Shown: piece by piece, positions 27,361 to 36,673 of the stretch | How positions within the stretch are numbered: position 1 is the first letter of the stretch | How the letters are laid out: each line of letters starts with the position of its first letter | Assembly: GCF_001648775.1 (NCBI RefSeq) | Contig: NZ_LVEJ01000001.1 | Coordinates: forward strand, 496,001 to 560,000 | Source: Pseudomonas fluorescens | GTDB lineage: Bacteria; Pseudomonadota; Gammaproteobacteria; Pseudomonadales; Pseudomonadaceae | Direction: 5' to 3' | DNA length: 64,000 bases | Position numbers and translations under genes: made by a program | The notes under the pieces: generated by a model | Database searches by the model: none | What the model was told of the DNA's origin: nothing | What the model saw: the letters and a program-made list of their open reading frames with translations, nothing else

Positions 27361-29151
27361 ATGAAACTGGCGATGAAGTTGCGCACACGCTTGTTCCTGA
27401 GCATTTCGGCACTGATCACCGTGGCCTTGCTCGGGCTGTTGCTCGGGCTGGTCAGCGTGATGCAGATGGCCGGGTCGCAGGATATGACGCTGCGTAACAA
27501 CTTCGTCACTCTCGATTTGGGCCTCAAGCTGCGGCAAACCTTGGGCGATCAACTGGTCCTCATGCTCGCCGAAGAATCCGATCCGGTCGCGTTCGAGGCG
27601 TCCAAGCAGCAATACCTCAAGTTGCTGGATGAAGGCATCGCCCAAGAGCAGGTGGGTGATGGCCGCCATTACGGTTTCAGTCAGGCCAAGGCGGATTACC
27701 TGAGTTTTCTTCAGGCCTTCGATGTGTCCCGTGATCCGGCGGCTGCGTTGAGCAGCAACGCCAATCTCAGAGAGCGCTTCAATACGTTGCGCAACGGTTT
27801 GATCACCGAACACAAGCATGCGCTGGACAACATCAATGCGGTCCAGCATCAAGCGCGTGACCGCGCCTTGTTGATTGCCGGCCTGCTGGGATTTGTCGGA
27901 TTGGCGGTGCTGATCATCGGTTTCATCACCGCCCACGGGATTGCGCGGCGTTTCGGCGCACCGATCGAGGCGCTGGCGCAAGCGGCAGACAATATCGGCC
28001 AAGGCAATTTTGAAGTGACCCTGCCGATTTCCTCGGCGATGGAAATGAATCAGCTGACCAAGCGTTTCGGGCTGATGGCCGAAGCGCTGCGTGAGCATCA
28101 GGCGACCAACGTCGATGAACTGTTGGCCGGTCAGCAACGCTTGCAGGCGGTACTCGACAGCATCGACGATGGTTTACTGATGATCGACCGTCAGGGGCAT
28201 CTGGAGCACCTCAACCCGGTCGCTCAACGCCAGTTGGGTTGGGACGATGATCGCCTCGGCCAAGGCTTGGGCACGGCGCTGCAGCGGCCGGAGCTGGATG
28301 CACAGCTGCAACTGGTGTTGCGTGGCGGCACGCTGGAACGCGCACCGGAAGACTTGATCATCGAGGTCGACGGCGAATCACGCTTGCTGACCTACAGCCT
28401 GACGCCGGTCAGCCACACGCAGGGGCATATTCTCGGGGCGGTGATGGTCTTGCATGACGTCACCGAGCAGCGCGCCTTCGAACGCGTGCGCAGCGAATTT
28501 GTCCTGCGCGCGTCTCATGAGTTGCGCACACCAGTCACCGGCATGCACATGGCCTTCGGGCTGTTCCGCGAGCGGGCGAAGTTTGCCCCGGAATCACGCG
28601 AAGCCGATCTGCTCGACACGGTGAACGAAGAGATGCAGCGCTTGATGCAGTTGATCAACGACTTGCTCAACTTCTCGCGCTACCAGAACGGCTTGCAGAA
28701 ACTCACGCTGGCGCCGTGTTCCATCGAAGATTTGCTGGAGCAGGCGCAGTTGCGCTTTGCCGAGTCGGCCGCGGACAAAGGCATCGCCTTGAATGTTGAA
28801 GTGCAGAGCCCGCTGCCGCGCTTGCAGGCGGATCAGGCGCAACTCGACCGCGTGCTCGACAACCTCATCGACAATGCCTTGCGCCATACCGCCCGTGACG
28901 GCCAGATTCGCTTGCAGGCGCGTCGTCACGGTGAGCGCGTGATCATCAGCGTCGAAGACAATGGCGAAGGCATCGCCTACGGTCAGCAAGGGCGAATTTT
29001 CGAACCGTTTGTGCAGGTCGGGCGCAAGAAGGGCGGTGCGGGACTGGGGTTGGCGCTGTGCAAGGAAATCGTCCAGTTGCATGGCGGGCGGATGGGCGTT
29101 TATTCGCGTCCGGGGCAGGGCACTCAGTTTTATATGGCGCTGGCGGTCTAA
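27361..29151 (+). CDS. kinB: Sensor histidine kinase paired with AlgB
   Basis: A 596-residue kinase. Two membrane helices (about residues 13-34 and 168-190) enclose a periplasmic sensor domain; then come a HAMP (about 191-245), a PAS domain (about 255-370), HisKA with the phospho-His at residue 386 (SHELRTP) and an HATPase with DNGEGI and the GGAGLGLAL box. KinB phosphorylates and dephosphorylates AlgB. The ATG at 27361 gives the known family length (595); an upstream start would overlap algB. Its stop overlaps that of the convergent EAL gene by 4 bases. Confidence 0.95.
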   Translation: MKLAMKLRTRLFLSISALITVALLGLLLGLVSVMQMAGSQDMTLRNNFVTLDLGLKLRQTLGDQLVLMLAEESDPVAFEASKQQYLKLLDEGIAQEQVGDGRHYGFSQAKADYLSFLQAFDVSRDPAAALSSNANLRERFNTLRNGLITEHKHALDNINAVQHQARDRALLIAGLLGFVGLAVLIIGFITAHGIARRFGAPIEALAQAADNIGQGNFEVTLPISSAMEMNQLTKRFGLMAEALREHQATNVDELLAGQQRLQAVLDSIDDGLLMIDRQGHLEHLNPVAQRQLGWDDDRLGQGLGTALQRPELDAQLQLVLRGGTLERAPEDLIIEVDGESRLLTYSLTPVSHTQGHILGAVMVLHDVTEQRAFERVRSEFVLRASHELRTPVTGMHMAFGLFRERAKFAPESREADLLDTVNEEMQRLMQLINDLLNFSRYQNGLQKLTLAPCSIEDLLEQAQLRFAESAADKGIALNVEVQSPLPRLQADQAQLDRVLDNLIDNALRHTARDGQIRLQARRHGERVIISVEDNGEGIAYGQQGRIFEPFVQVGRKKGGAGLGLALCKEIVQLHGGRMGVYSRPGQGTQFYMALAV

Positions 29152-30764
29152 GCTTCATCGTCCATGCGTCGACCGGCAAGGCGTCGGCCACGGGTGATCA
29201 GTTCGATGAACTGCACCGCGCTCAGGGCATGTGCGAACAGCCAGCCCTGACCGAATTTGACCCCTTCACTGCAGAGCAATTGCGCTTGGGATTCGAGCTC
29301 GATGCCTTCGGCAATCACCTTCAGATCGAGTGCCTGGGCCATGTGGATGATGTGCGGGGCCACGCCGCTGCTGGCTGCGTCATGGCCAAGGGCATCGATA
29401 AAGGCCTTGTCGATTTTCAGGCAGTCGACCGGCAGGGTTTGCAGGTAGGCGAGGCTGCAATAGCCGGTGCCAAAATCGTCGATCAGCACCTGATGGCCAA
29501 CATCGCGCAGCGCTTGCAGATTTTCCCGCGCGACCACCACATCAATCAAACCACGCTCGGTGACCTCGAAGGCAATCTGTCGTGCGGCGACGCGGTGCAA
29601 CGTGAGCAGCCGCGCCATGACTTGGCCAATACGCGGCACCATGACGTCGCACGCGGCGAGGTTGACCGAGATGTACAGCGCTGGATTGGCGCGCAGCAAC
29701 TGGCCGAGTTGCTCCAGCAAGCGTTGCAGGACGAAGTCGGTCATCTGACGGATCTGTCCGGTGTTTTCCGCCATCGGGATGAACAGGTCGGGGCTGGTCA
29801 GCGTGCCGTCCGGGCGGCGCCAGCGCAGCAAGGCCTCGGCGCCGACGCAGTTGCGGCTGTCGAGATCGAAGATCGGTTGATACAGCACCTGCAACTCGCC
29901 ACGGCGGATCGCGCCGTGCAATTCGGCGTCCAGCGACTGGCGTTGACGCACCAGCAGAAATACCAGGAAGCCGACAATGGCGCCGGCGATGAGGCAGGCG
30001 GGGATCATCCACCACCAGACGGCGGGAATGTGCATGCCGCTGCGCGGGGTGATCAGCACCAGTTGGTATTCGGGGTTGTCGGTGGGCATGCGATAGATCA
30101 GCCGGGTTTGCGTCACCTGCAACGCATCGCGGCTTTTTGGCGGCCAATGTTCCGTGGGCGGCCAGGCCTGCTCCGTGCCCAGCACCGGTATGGCCCGGGT
30201 GCCGTGGTCAAGCACCACCAACAGGCTGCTGCCGGGCGACAGATCGACCATGTCGGTCAGGTGTCCGCGTGAAGTGGCCACGCGGAAATTGCCGCGCCCC
30301 AGCATCAGCGCGGCGCGGTTTTCATCCGGTTCGGTGGTGGTGTTCAGCCAATAGCTGTAAGTCGGGCCTTTGATATCAGGCGCGCGGACAACCGACAGAC
30401 CTTCCTGGCGCGGGCGGTTGGAGCAGATTCGCGAGGAATCCATATAGGCGGCTTCATAAACGAAGCGATAGTTGAAGGTGACTTGCTGCAGCGTGGCGAT
30501 CATTTCGTCGTCGCAGCTTCGTAAGGGCTGAGCTTCAAGATCGTCGAGGCTTTCGCGCAACTGGCCGAACAATTGTTCCAGACGGGCGAGGAAACGCTCG
30601 CCTTGCGCGTTCATCTCCTGGCTTTCGCTTTGCTCGACCTGGCGCATCGCCACGAACATACCGCCGGCGATCAGCAGGCTGGCACTGAGGACAGCCGCGA
30701 TCATCGCCAAAAACCAGGGGCGATAAAACCAGCTACGCAGCGTCTCTCGGGTAGCAACCATCAT
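29148..30764 (-). CDS. Membrane-bound EAL-domain cyclic-di-GMP phosphodiesterase (CSS-motif type)
   Basis: A 538-residue protein with a periplasmic CSS-like domain between helices at about 18-40 and 248-272, then a cytoplasmic EAL domain (about 280-530). The EAL motif is intact (GAEALLRW, Glu310), as are DDFGTG, LKIDKAF and EGIE, so it should hydrolyse c-di-GMP. The periplasmic domain has two Cys, at 84 and in CSN (114-116) where the family has CSS; these cysteines form a DsbA-dependent disulfide in E. coli homologues. dsbA is in this region. It converges on kinB with overlapping stop codons. Confidence 0.88.
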   Translation of the reverse strand: MMVATRETLRSWFYRPWFLAMIAAVLSASLLIAGGMFVAMRQVEQSESQEMNAQGERFLARLEQLFGQLRESLDDLEAQPLRSCDDEMIATLQQVTFNYRFVYEAAYMDSSRICSNRPRQEGLSVVRAPDIKGPTYSYWLNTTTEPDENRAALMLGRGNFRVATSRGHLTDMVDLSPGSSLLVVLDHGTRAIPVLGTEQAWPPTEHWPPKSRDALQVTQTRLIYRMPTDNPEYQLVLITPRSGMHIPAVWWWMIPACLIAGAIVGFLVFLLVRQRQSLDAELHGAIRRGELQVLYQPIFDLDSRNCVGAEALLRWRRPDGTLTSPDLFIPMAENTGQIRQMTDFVLQRLLEQLGQLLRANPALYISVNLAACDVMVPRIGQVMARLLTLHRVAARQIAFEVTERGLIDVVVARENLQALRDVGHQVLIDDFGTGYCSLAYLQTLPVDCLKIDKAFIDALGHDAASSGVAPHIIHMAQALDLKVIAEGIELESQAQLLCSEGVKFGQGWLFAHALSAVQFIELITRGRRLAGRRMDDEA

Positions 30765-30837
30765 GGAATATCCGAAGAATTACCAATGAGTTATAGCTGC
30801 TGATTGCAATTTCGCCCTGACCGTCGGGCGGGCGTCA

Positions 30838-31620
30838 TTATTTTGTCTGATTGAGTACCAGCAACAGCGCGGCCGTTTGCGCGTCCGGCGTACCCTCGAA
30901 GTGCGAAGGGCGGAAGTGCATCTGGAAGGCGGCGAGGACATGGCGCGTGGCGACATCCAGCTCGCCGGTCTGCGGCGTGTCATACCCCAAGTGCGCCAAC
31001 TGTGCCTGGAACCAGCTGACGCTCGGCAGTTCGCTGCTGTTGAACAGCATTTGCTGACGCGCTACCGCCTGTTCGTTCGGCCACACACCCAAGCCTTCAG
31101 CGGCGAGACGCTTCCATGGGAACAACGGGCCCGGATCGAGTTTGCGCAGCGGCGCGATGTCGCTATGGCCGATGATGTGGCGTGGGCTGATGCCGTTGCG
31201 TTTGCTGATGTCCTTGAGCAGGACGATCAGCGCTTGAATCTGTGCTTCGCTGTACGGATACCACAGACGCCCGGTCGGCGTGTCCTTGAAGCCCGGATTG
31301 ACGATTTCAATGCCGATGGAGCTGGAGTTGAGCCACGTCCGGCCCTGCCACTGGCTTTCGCCGGCGTGCCAGGCGCGCTGGTTTTCGTCCATCAGCTTGT
31401 AGACGGTGGCGCTCTTGTCGTCGCCGATCAGGTAGTGGCTGCTGACTTCGCCATGGGTCAGCAGTTGCAGCGAACGCTCCAGCGACGCCGAGGTGTAATG
31501 CACGATCACGAACTGGATGCGGCTGTCGTAATTGGCCGAAGGATGGCTGGTGTCGTAACGCGGAGCGCTGGCACAACCGGCCAGAACGAGCAGCGACGCG
31601 AGGAGAGCAAAAAATTTCAT
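30838..31620 (-). CDS. ampDh2: Lipoprotein N-acetylmuramoyl-L-alanine amidase
   Basis: A 260-residue amidase_2 (PGRP-fold) enzyme that cleaves the amide between MurNAc and the peptide stem. Lipobox LAGC (Cys16) anchors it in the envelope. Zinc ligand candidates are His41 (VIVHYT) and the His in IIGHSDIAP, with the Asp in LDPGPLFPW. A peptidoglycan-binding domain fills the C-terminal part (about 185-258). It corresponds by length and position to P. aeruginosa AmpDh2 (259 aa), which turns over cell wall in the periplasm. The ATG at 31620 begins the signal peptide. Confidence 0.9.
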   Translation of the reverse strand: MKFFALLASLLVLAGCASAPRYDTSHPSANYDSRIQFVIVHYTSASLERSLQLLTHGEVSSHYLIGDDKSATVYKLMDENQRAWHAGESQWQGRTWLNSSSIGIEIVNPGFKDTPTGRLWYPYSEAQIQALIVLLKDISKRNGISPRHIIGHSDIAPLRKLDPGPLFPWKRLAAEGLGVWPNEQAVARQQMLFNSSELPSVSWFQAQLAHLGYDTPQTGELDVATRHVLAAFQMHFRPSHFEGTPDAQTAALLLVLNQTK

Positions 31621-31721
31621 GGCAGAAGACGGTACACGCAAGACAATAATGCAACAGTGTAACGTACTGCCTTGCGTCTCGACGGTCAGTGGGCGGATTT
31701 AAACAAAATGGCACAAATTAC

Positions 31722-33803
31722 TCAGCCCAGTTCGACCCGGTTGCGCCCGGCATTTTTCGCTCGATACAGCGCCTGATCGGCTCTTTTCAATACCAGATCA
31801 CTGTGTTCTCCGGCACGGAATGACGCCAGCCCCATCGAAATGGTGATCGTTACGCGCTCGCCCTTGAAGTGAAACGGGCAAGCTTCGATTGCCGCTCGCA
31901 ATGTTTCCAGCAATTTTGCGCCGACCGCTGGCGGAGTGGCGGGTAGCAGCAAGACGAATTCTTCGCCGCCGAAACGGGCAATGAAATCGGAACCACGCAG
32001 GCGTTTGCGCAACACCGTGGCGATGATTTTCAACACCTTGTCGCCAGCGAGGTGGCCGTAGTTGTCGTTGATCCGTTTGAAGTGATCAAGGTCGAGCATC
32101 GCCAGGCTCAAGGTGTTGCCGTGCTGTTGCCACTGTTTGATTTCATGCTCGAGGCGTTCGCTCCACGCCGCGCGATTGGGCAGGCCGGTGAGCGGATCGA
32201 TCAGGGCTTTCTGCCGCTGGACTTCAAGGTGTTCGCGGAAGCCCTGGGCTTCCTGCTCCATATGCGCCACGCGCTCAGACAGGCTTTTGAGCCGCGTGGC
32301 GACTTCCTGTTCGCGGGCGTCGCGCTGCTTCTGATGCTGATCCATGGTGCCGATCAGGCCTTCGAGATGATTCTCCAGCACTTGCTTGAGGTCATCCAGA
32401 TCCGCCGCTTCCTGCACGCTGGTCTGTAAACCGTCGACTTGCTCGCGGATTTGCGTGTCCATTGCCCGCGCCGCCGAGCTGTTGTCGGCATGCCCTGCAC
32501 TGGCGGCTTGCAGGTTGCTCTGAAACGCTTCGAGGCGTTCGTTGAGTTGCTGCAGATAGGCTTCGAATTCGTGCTGGCCGCTGTCAGTGATCGCCAGCAT
32601 CAACGTCGCAAGATCGTCGAGGATCGGGATCAGTTCGTACCAGTTCAAACCGTGTTTCAGCCGTTCGCGCATGGCCTCGGCTTGCGGGCGGTGGCGTTCC
32701 GGCAGGGTCAGGTCGTCGAGCAGGCCGATGAGGGTGTCTTCGATGTGCTTGGCCACGGAGCTGTAGGACGGCTCCGGGGTGTCCGGCAGGGCGAACAGGA
32801 TGTCGTGCTCGGGCTGCTCCGGGTCGATGGCCGCCAACGCCTGCGCAATCGGTTCGGGCAGCGGCAGGCTGTCGAGGATCAGCGGTGTCGGGTCGCCGGG
32901 GTGGATCAATTCGTCGGGGTTGAAGGCGGCAGCCATGGCCGGCGTCGGGGCGGCGCTTGGCGCAATCACAGTCTCGGGTTTGAGTTCGACGGCGGGGGCT
33001 TCGACCGTAACAGGGGCCACTTGGTGGGGGACGCTGGGCGGTATGAAGGCGACGACGTCAGGTTCCGGCATTGACTGGGGGACCGGCGAGGACGGCGCAA
33101 TCGTGGGTGCAGGAGGCTGGACCGTAGGCGCGGCGCTTATGGGCTCCGAAACAGCGGCAGGGTGCACGGGCTCTGGCGTTGGCTCGGGCTCGGACTCTGC
33201 CGCGACAGGCGTTTGCACTTCACGCGTTACCGCAGCCGGCGCAGCTGCTTCTGCGCTCGGTGCTGGCGCTTCTTCGCTGTCGCGTGTACCAAACAGACGC
33301 TGTAACAAGCCAGGACGTCCAGGCTCTGGCGGCGTCTCCAACTGACTTAATGCCTTGCCCTGCAAACCGCTGAGCTCACTCAGCAGCAATGGCATCTCCC
33401 GCGCCGAACCGACACGGCCATCCAGTTGTTTGGCGAATTTTTTCAGCGGCTGGGCGACTTCACGCGGCAGTGGCAACGCCTGCAACTGCGTGACCAGCGA
33501 TGTCAGCGCGCTGCTGACCTGATCGATGCGGGTTTCGCGGCGTTGCTCGGAATCGAGCACGGCTTTTTCCAGGCGCGGCAGCAGAGCGGCGAGGCCAGCG
33601 TCCATGTCGTCGGTGCGCACCACGTCGCGCATCTCTTTCATGCACTGATCAACGACCTTGTCAGTGCCCTCGGCGGCCAGCGTGCTGCGCACCAGGCCGC
33701 GCCGCAGCAAGTCGAGCCTGGCGGCCCAGCGGCGTTCGAGCTTGTCCTGCTGTTCGATGCTTTTGAGGTACTTCTCTTTCCAGCGCTGGGCGTCGTCGCT
33801 CAT
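31722..33803 (-). CDS. dgcP: GGDEF-domain diguanylate cyclase
   Basis: A 693-residue protein. Residues 1-190 are helical, about 190-330 form a Pro/Ala/Glu-rich linker, about 340-500 are helical again, and the GGDEF domain occupies about 525-690. The active motif is GGEEF (612-616), preceded at the right distance by an inhibitory site RGSD (603-606), so product feedback is expected. In P. aeruginosa the corresponding DgcP localises to the pole through FimV. Its ATG overlaps the stop of the upstream nuclease gene (ATGA). It is likely in one unit with dsbA and that gene. Confidence 0.9.
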   Translation of the reverse strand: MSDDAQRWKEKYLKSIEQQDKLERRWAARLDLLRRGLVRSTLAAEGTDKVVDQCMKEMRDVVRTDDMDAGLAALLPRLEKAVLDSEQRRETRIDQVSSALTSLVTQLQALPLPREVAQPLKKFAKQLDGRVGSAREMPLLLSELSGLQGKALSQLETPPEPGRPGLLQRLFGTRDSEEAPAPSAEAAAPAAVTREVQTPVAAESEPEPTPEPVHPAAVSEPISAAPTVQPPAPTIAPSSPVPQSMPEPDVVAFIPPSVPHQVAPVTVEAPAVELKPETVIAPSAAPTPAMAAAFNPDELIHPGDPTPLILDSLPLPEPIAQALAAIDPEQPEHDILFALPDTPEPSYSSVAKHIEDTLIGLLDDLTLPERHRPQAEAMRERLKHGLNWYELIPILDDLATLMLAITDSGQHEFEAYLQQLNERLEAFQSNLQAASAGHADNSSAARAMDTQIREQVDGLQTSVQEAADLDDLKQVLENHLEGLIGTMDQHQKQRDAREQEVATRLKSLSERVAHMEQEAQGFREHLEVQRQKALIDPLTGLPNRAAWSERLEHEIKQWQQHGNTLSLAMLDLDHFKRINDNYGHLAGDKVLKIIATVLRKRLRGSDFIARFGGEEFVLLLPATPPAVGAKLLETLRAAIEACPFHFKGERVTITISMGLASFRAGEHSDLVLKRADQALYRAKNAGRNRVELG

Positions 33804-34678
33804 TCAGGGGTTCCGCGAGGGGCAGGACTCAACGCGGGCAATGCATCGGCCGTGAGCGAACCCGGCAGACGAATCTCTACCGCGACCGGCAGGTGATCGG
33901 AAATCGGTTGTGCCAGCACTTCGACCTTTTCCAGGGTCAGGGTCGGGCTGAGCAAAATATGATCAAGGCAACGCTGCGGGCGCCAGCTGGGGAAAGTCGC
34001 TTCCACCTGCGGGGCGAGCAAGCCGAGATCGCGTAACGGTGACTGGTGTAGCAGATCGCTGGCATGGGTGTTCATGTCGCCCATCAACACTTGGTGTTTG
34101 TAGCCGCCAATCAGCTCGCGAATATAGCCCAGTTGCAGGCTGCGCACACGGGCGCCGAGGGCCAGATGCATCATCACTACCACCAACGCTTCCGGGCCTT
34201 CGCCGAAACGCAGGAGGATCGCACCGCGACCTTTCGGGCCGGGCAGCGGGTGGTCTTCGATCGCCCACGGCTTAAGACGACTGAGCACGCCATTGCTGTG
34301 CTGGGCCAGTCGACCGAGGTTGCGATTGAGTTGTTGATACCAGTAGGGGAAGGCGCCGAGGTGCGCCAGGTGTTCGACTTGATTGACGTAGCCTGAGCGC
34401 AGGCTGCCGCCATCGGCTTCCTGCAAGGCGACCAGATCGAAGTCGCCGAGCAGGTCGCCGATCTTTTGCAGATTGCCCGAGCGCCCGGTGTGCGGCAGCA
34501 AGTGCTGCCAGCTGCGGGTCAGGTAATGCCGATAACGCTCGGTGCTGATGCCGACCTGGATATTGAAACTGAGCAAGCGCAGACGCTGGTCTGCTGGCAG
34601 GCCCGTGGATGCCAGGTGATGCTCGTTGACCTGCGGATCATGCAGGCCAACGGTGCGTTCGGTCTTCCAGCGGCGCAT
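33800..34678 (-). CDS. Endonuclease/exonuclease/phosphatase-family protein
   Basis: A 292-residue protein of the EEP (DNase I-like) fold. The active-site blocks are visible: SFNIQVG near 36-42, LQEADGG (about 95-101) with the metal-binding Glu, GDMNTHASDL (about 204-213) and a C-terminal SDHLPV with the catalytic His. Family members cut DNA or remove phosphate from lipids or sugars; the substrate is not known. It lies 14 bases after dsbA and overlaps dgcP by 4 bases, a gene set conserved in pseudomonads. Confidence 0.85.
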   Translation of the reverse strand: MRRWKTERTVGLHDPQVNEHHLASTGLPADQRLRLLSFNIQVGISTERYRHYLTRSWQHLLPHTGRSGNLQKIGDLLGDFDLVALQEADGGSLRSGYVNQVEHLAHLGAFPYWYQQLNRNLGRLAQHSNGVLSRLKPWAIEDHPLPGPKGRGAILLRFGEGPEALVVVMMHLALGARVRSLQLGYIRELIGGYKHQVLMGDMNTHASDLLHQSPLRDLGLLAPQVEATFPSWRPQRCLDHILLSPTLTLEKVEVLAQPISDHLPVAVEIRLPGSLTADALPALSPAPRGTPE

Positions 34679-34692
34679 GGCGGTTGCCGCGC

Positions 34693-35334
34693 TTAGTTGG
34701 CAGCAGCCTTGGTTGCCGCTCGCTCTTTGGCGACCAGTTGATCAGCCAGTTGCAGCGCTTGCTCGGCACCACCGGCAGAGCCGATGTCGAAGCGGTATTT
34801 ACCGTTGACGATCATGGTAGGTACGCCAGTGATTTCGTACTTCTTGGCCAGCTCGCGAGCTTTTACGATCTGACCTTTGATGGCGAACGAGTCGAAAGTG
34901 GCGAGGAACTTGTCCTTGTCCACGCCTTGGGTGGCGAGGAAGTCAGCCATGTCGTTCTTGTCGGTCAGCTTCTTGTGTTCTTTCTGGATCGCGTTGAAGA
35001 CCGCCGCGTGGACCTTGTGCTCGACACCCATCGCTTCCAGGGTCAGGAACATTTGGCCGTGAGCGTCCCACGGGCCGCCGAACATGGCCGGGATACGCAC
35101 GAAGTTGACGTCCGATGGCAGTTTCTCGACCCATGGGTTGATCACCGGCTCAAACGCGTAGCAATGCGGGCAGCCATACCAGAACAGCTCGACCACTTCG
35201 ATCTTGCCAGGCTCTGCAACCGGCACCGGGTTGGCCAGTTCCACGTAAGGGGCGGCTGGGGCTTCAGCGGCTTGAGCGGTCACGCCGAACAGGCTGGCAG
35301 CGACGAGAGCGGCGCTGATGATCAGATTACGCAT
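34693..35334 (-). CDS. dsbA: Periplasmic thiol:disulfide oxidoreductase
   Basis: DsbA introduces disulfides into secreted proteins. The 213-residue protein has a signal peptide ending near residue 22 (VTAQA), a thioredoxin fold with the catalytic CPHC (55-58) in FWYGCPHCY, and the cis-Pro loop GVPTMIV. An AlgU-type promoter (35378-35405) precedes it. It is the first gene of a probable unit with the EEP nuclease and dgcP. The nearby EAL protein and cytochromes are likely users of its activity. Confidence 0.96.
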   Translation of the reverse strand: MRNLIISAALVAASLFGVTAQAAEAPAAPYVELANPVPVAEPGKIEVVELFWYGCPHCYAFEPVINPWVEKLPSDVNFVRIPAMFGGPWDAHGQMFLTLEAMGVEHKVHAAVFNAIQKEHKKLTDKNDMADFLATQGVDKDKFLATFDSFAIKGQIVKARELAKKYEITGVPTMIVNGKYRFDIGSAGGAEQALQLADQLVAKERAATKAAAN

Positions 35335-35377
35335 GCTTTACTCCTGGACAATTTTGGTCGCCTCGCGCGACCTGTTT

Positions 35378-35405
35378 TCAGACAGATCCTGGCGGGCATG
35401 AGTTC
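35378..35405 (-). promoter_or_regulatory. AlgU (sigma-22) promoter of dsbA
   Basis: On the minus strand GAACTC-N17-TCTGA matches the AlgU/RpoE consensus GAACTT-N16/17-TCtgA. The -10 element is followed by AAAA, and the start codon lies 44 bases downstream. AlgU control of dsbA has been reported in P. aeruginosa, which supports the call. Confidence 0.75.
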
Positions 35406-35428
35406 TGTAGTGTAACGGCAGCGGCCAC

Positions 35429-35457
35429 AAAAAAGGGCGGCCAAAGCCACCCTTTTT
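35429..35457 (-). terminator. Terminator between cytochrome c4 and dsbA
   Basis: AAAAAAGGG (35429-35437) pairs with CCC and T5-6 (35450-35457), with an inner GGC/GCC pair and one mismatch. On the minus strand the stem ends in a run of T, so it terminates the cytochrome c4 transcript; it is nearly symmetrical. Confidence 0.8.
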
Positions 35458-35534
35458 ATACTTGCTGCGACGGATTAATCGAGCGTTAACATTGCAGGAG
35501 ATGTCCATCCCCTGCAGCGCTCAATCCGCGGGCC

Positions 35535-36146
35535 TTAGTGCAGGCCTTGAATGTAGCTTGCGACTGCCGCGATGTCTTCGTCGCTCAGGCGCTTGGCGAT
35601 GGTCTGCATGGTCATGGTGTCGCCGTCGTTGGTGCGGCCGCCTTCTTCCTTGCGGAAATCGGTCAGTTGCTTGGTGATGTATTGAGCGTGTTGGCCACCC
35701 AGGTGCGGGAAGCCGGCCGCGGCGTTGCCGGCGCCTTTCGGCGAGTGGCAGCCGGTGCAGGCTGGCAGGCCTTTGGCGAGGTTGCCGCCACGGAACAGCG
35801 CTTCACCGCGCGCGACGATCTTCGGATCGGCGGCGCCGACGCTGCCTTTCTGGCTGGCGAAGTAGGCGGCGATATCGGCCAGGTCCTGATCGCTCAGGTT
35901 GGTCAACAGACCGGTCATTTCCAGAACCGTGCGCTTGCCCGACTTGATGTCGTGCAGTTGCTTGGTCAGGTAGCGTTCACCTTGACCGGCCAGTTTTGGA
36001 AAGTTTGGCGCCATGCTGTTCCCGTCCGGGCCATGGCAGGCTCCGCATACGGCGGCTTTTGCCTGGCCTGCTGCGGCATCACCGGCAGCATGGGCGAAGC
36101 CTGAGATTCCCACGGTCAACAGCAGACTCACGATCAATTTGTTCAT
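35535..36146 (-). CDS. cc4: Dihaem cytochrome c4
   Basis: A 203-residue periplasmic protein with a signal peptide ending near residue 20 (GFAHA). Two haem c sites are present: CGACH (34-38) and CTGCH (130-134), one in each half of a duplicated cytochrome c fold. Cytochrome c4 passes electrons from the bc1 complex to terminal oxidases, for example cbb3 or aa3. It is encoded next to a second c-type cytochrome and ends at a strong terminator. Confidence 0.93.
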   Translation of the reverse strand: MNKLIVSLLLTVGISGFAHAAGDAAAGQAKAAVCGACHGPDGNSMAPNFPKLAGQGERYLTKQLHDIKSGKRTVLEMTGLLTNLSDQDLADIAAYFASQKGSVGAADPKIVARGEALFRGGNLAKGLPACTGCHSPKGAGNAAAGFPHLGGQHAQYITKQLTDFRKEEGGRTNDGDTMTMQTIAKRLSDEDIAAVASYIQGLH

Positions 36147-36176
36147 CAGCTAATCCAACTACGGCTAAGGGTTAAG

Positions 36177-36482
36177 TTATGGACCGGGCTTACTCGCGCT
36201 CATCAAAAGGATGATGGCTTGGTAATCCTCGGCACTGCAGTCCATGCACAAACCACGCGGCGGCATCGCCTTGAAACCCTGGGTCACGTGTTGCACCAGC
36301 GTCCCCATACCTTTCGCCAACCTCGGCGTCCAAGCTTCCTGATCGCCTCTTTCGGGCGCCATGGGTAGTTGGCCGGAATGACAGGCACCACAAACACGGT
36401 TGTACACAGCTTCCGGATCCTGTGTAGCCTGTGCGCTGTAAAGCGGCATCAAGACTCCGGCAGCCAGCAGCCATTTCGTCAT
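36177..36482 (-). CDS. Small c5-type cytochrome
   Basis: A 101-residue exported monohaem protein. The signal peptide ends near residue 19 (SAQA), the haem site CGACH is at 31-35, and a later Met in KAMPPRG is the likely sixth ligand. Two further cysteines in CMDC (79-82) resemble the disulfide of cytochrome c5. It is 30 bases upstream of the c4 gene and probably co-transcribed. The start follows an AAAGG site on the minus strand. Confidence 0.88.
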   Translation of the reverse strand: MTKWLLAAGVLMPLYSAQATQDPEAVYNRVCGACHSGQLPMAPERGDQEAWTPRLAKGMGTLVQHVTQGFKAMPPRGLCMDCSAEDYQAIILLMSASKPGP

Positions 36483-36673
36483 AAAACGACCTTTTCAGGG
36501 TTGAGAGCGTTCTGCGTTCTAATGCGCAATAAAGGTCTGTCGCTCTCGTGAACTTCATCCTTCGCTGGGACAAAGCACACACAAAATCTGCGGCATTATA
36601 TACTGGCGTCACTGAAACGGAAGCGACACCGCGTTCCGCGCCCAATCCCGGCGCCGCCCACATCGGAAATCCC

